Assembly: GCF_003056355.1 (NCBI RefSeq)
Contig: NZ_PYVW01000008.1
Location: 103,589-167,588 of the forward strand
DNA from: Devosia naphthalenivorans
GTDB lineage: Bacteria; Pseudomonadota; Alphaproteobacteria; Rhizobiales; Devosiaceae
Direction: 5' to 3'
DNA: 64,000 nt
Positions 63,476 to 64,000 of this stretch are shown in pieces. The position numbers and the translations under genes were made by a program. The notes beneath the pieces were generated by a model. That model ran no database searches. It had not been told where the DNA came from and worked only from the letters and a program-made list of their open reading frames with translations. How positions within the stretch are numbered: position 1 is the stretch's first letter; each line of letters starts with the position of its first letter.

Positions 63476-64000
63476 ATGGCCACCGAACATATCGTCTCGT
63501 CCTACAATGACGAACTCGTCGCCCTCGGGCAGATGATCTCCGAAATGGGCGGTCAGGTGGAGGTTGCCATCGACAATGGCACCAAATCCCTGCTCAAGCT
63601 CGATCGCGAGCTTGCCGATCTCACCATTATCGCCGACCAGCGCATCGACGACATGCAGCGCAGGATCGACGACGTCGCTGTTTCCATGATCGCCCGCCGC
63701 CAGCCCATGGCATCGGACCTGCGGGCCATCGTCACGTCCATCCACGTGGCCTCCGATCTGGAGCGCGTCGGCGACATGGCCAAGCAGCTGGCGCGCCGCT
63801 CGCTCAAGCTCGAAGGCATGACGCTGCAGCCTACCTTCTACAATGGCGTCAAGAACATGACCGCGTTGGTGCAGCGCCAGATCAAGGAAGCGCTCGACGC
63901 CTATGCCAGCCGCGATGCGGCGGCCGCCATCGAGGTTTGCAATCGCGACGACGAAGTCGATGCCATGCATACCTCCCTGTTCCGCGAACTTCTGACCTAC
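63476..64000 (+). CDS. phoU: Phosphate transport system regulator PhoU, partial (3' end beyond window)
   Basis: The first 175 codons are in the window. It begins MATEHIVSSYNDELVALGQM and has the two-repeat helical plan, with metal-binding motifs around DLRAIVTSIHVASDLERVGD and the start of the second repeat (CNRDDEVDAMHTSLFRELLT). PhoU links PstSCAB to the PhoR/PhoB system and keeps the Pho regulon off when phosphate is plentiful. It follows pstB by 17 bp. Confidence 0.94.
   Translation, partial: MATEHIVSSYNDELVALGQMISEMGGQVEVAIDNGTKSLLKLDRELADLTIIADQRIDDMQRRIDDVAVSMIARRQPMASDLRAIVTSIHVASDLERVGDMAKQLARRSLKLEGMTLQPTFYNGVKNMTALVQRQIKEALDAYASRDAAAAIEVCNRDDEVDAMHTSLFRELLTY

Overview
The window reads as chromosome of a GC-rich alphaproteobacterium. 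Gene content and order (uvrC-pgsA-moaD-moaE, a glgP-glgB-glgC-glgA-pgm-glgX glycogen operon, several LysR, MarR and IclR regulators, a PhoB-type system with pst and phn transporters) point to Hyphomicrobiales, and Devosiaceae seems the nearest guess. The taxon is inferred from gene content; no rRNA or marker alignment was possible.

Layout. 1-6.2 kb: a DUF1007 protein cut by the window edge, a LysR regulator, a winged-helix protein, an SH3-domain secreted protein, an EamA exporter, a pteridine-reductase-like SDR and uvrC. 6.2-9.3 kb: a type I DAHP synthase behind a leader that looks like a transcription attenuator (25-codon leader peptide with F-W-Y-F-S-Y, then a U-tailed terminator), then pgsA-moaD-moaE. 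9.3-12.5 kb: ilvE, a MarR regulator and small envelope proteins. 12.5-24.4 kb: a seven-gene minus-strand operon for glycogen synthesis and breakdown, ending in a translationally coupled phosphoesterase. 24.5-29.5 kb: CPA2 antiporter, AI-2E-type permease, nucleoside hydrolase and LysE exporter. 29.7-33 kb: a membrane PAS-GGDEF-EAL protein convergent with an RpfF-like DSF synthase, a plausible fatty-acid-signal/c-di-GMP pair. 33-41.9 kb: envelope proteins, an L,D-transpeptidase, a diguanylate cyclase flanked by inverted 93-bp repeats, RlpA, two CAU-anticodon tRNAs, an FMN reductase and an IclR regulator.

42-64 kb is a phosphate-acquisition region broken by a mobile island. pstS1 is followed by a pstC1 that stops after about 158 codons. 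At that point a Tn7/Tn5053-like module begins: tniQ, a TniB-like protein that has lost its Walker A and B residues, a DD(35)E transposase, a TnsA-like protein, a soluble FtsH-like AAA+ zinc protease, an unrecognised 210-aa protein and a divergent XRE regulator with two overlapping palindromes. Beyond it lie phnCDE1E2, a PhoB-like regulator whose receiver has lost the phospho-acceptor Asp, and a complete pstS2-pstC2-pstA-pstB-phoU operon that runs off the window. In-register 11-bp Pho-box repeats precede pstS1, phnC and pstS2, so all three transport units are probably one PhoB regulon.

The island is the best candidate for an undescribed system: the transposition ATPase looks dead, while an intact AAA+ protease sits beside it. 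The aromatic leader peptide, the RpfF/GGDEF-EAL pair and the degenerate PhoB paralogue are the next most interesting.
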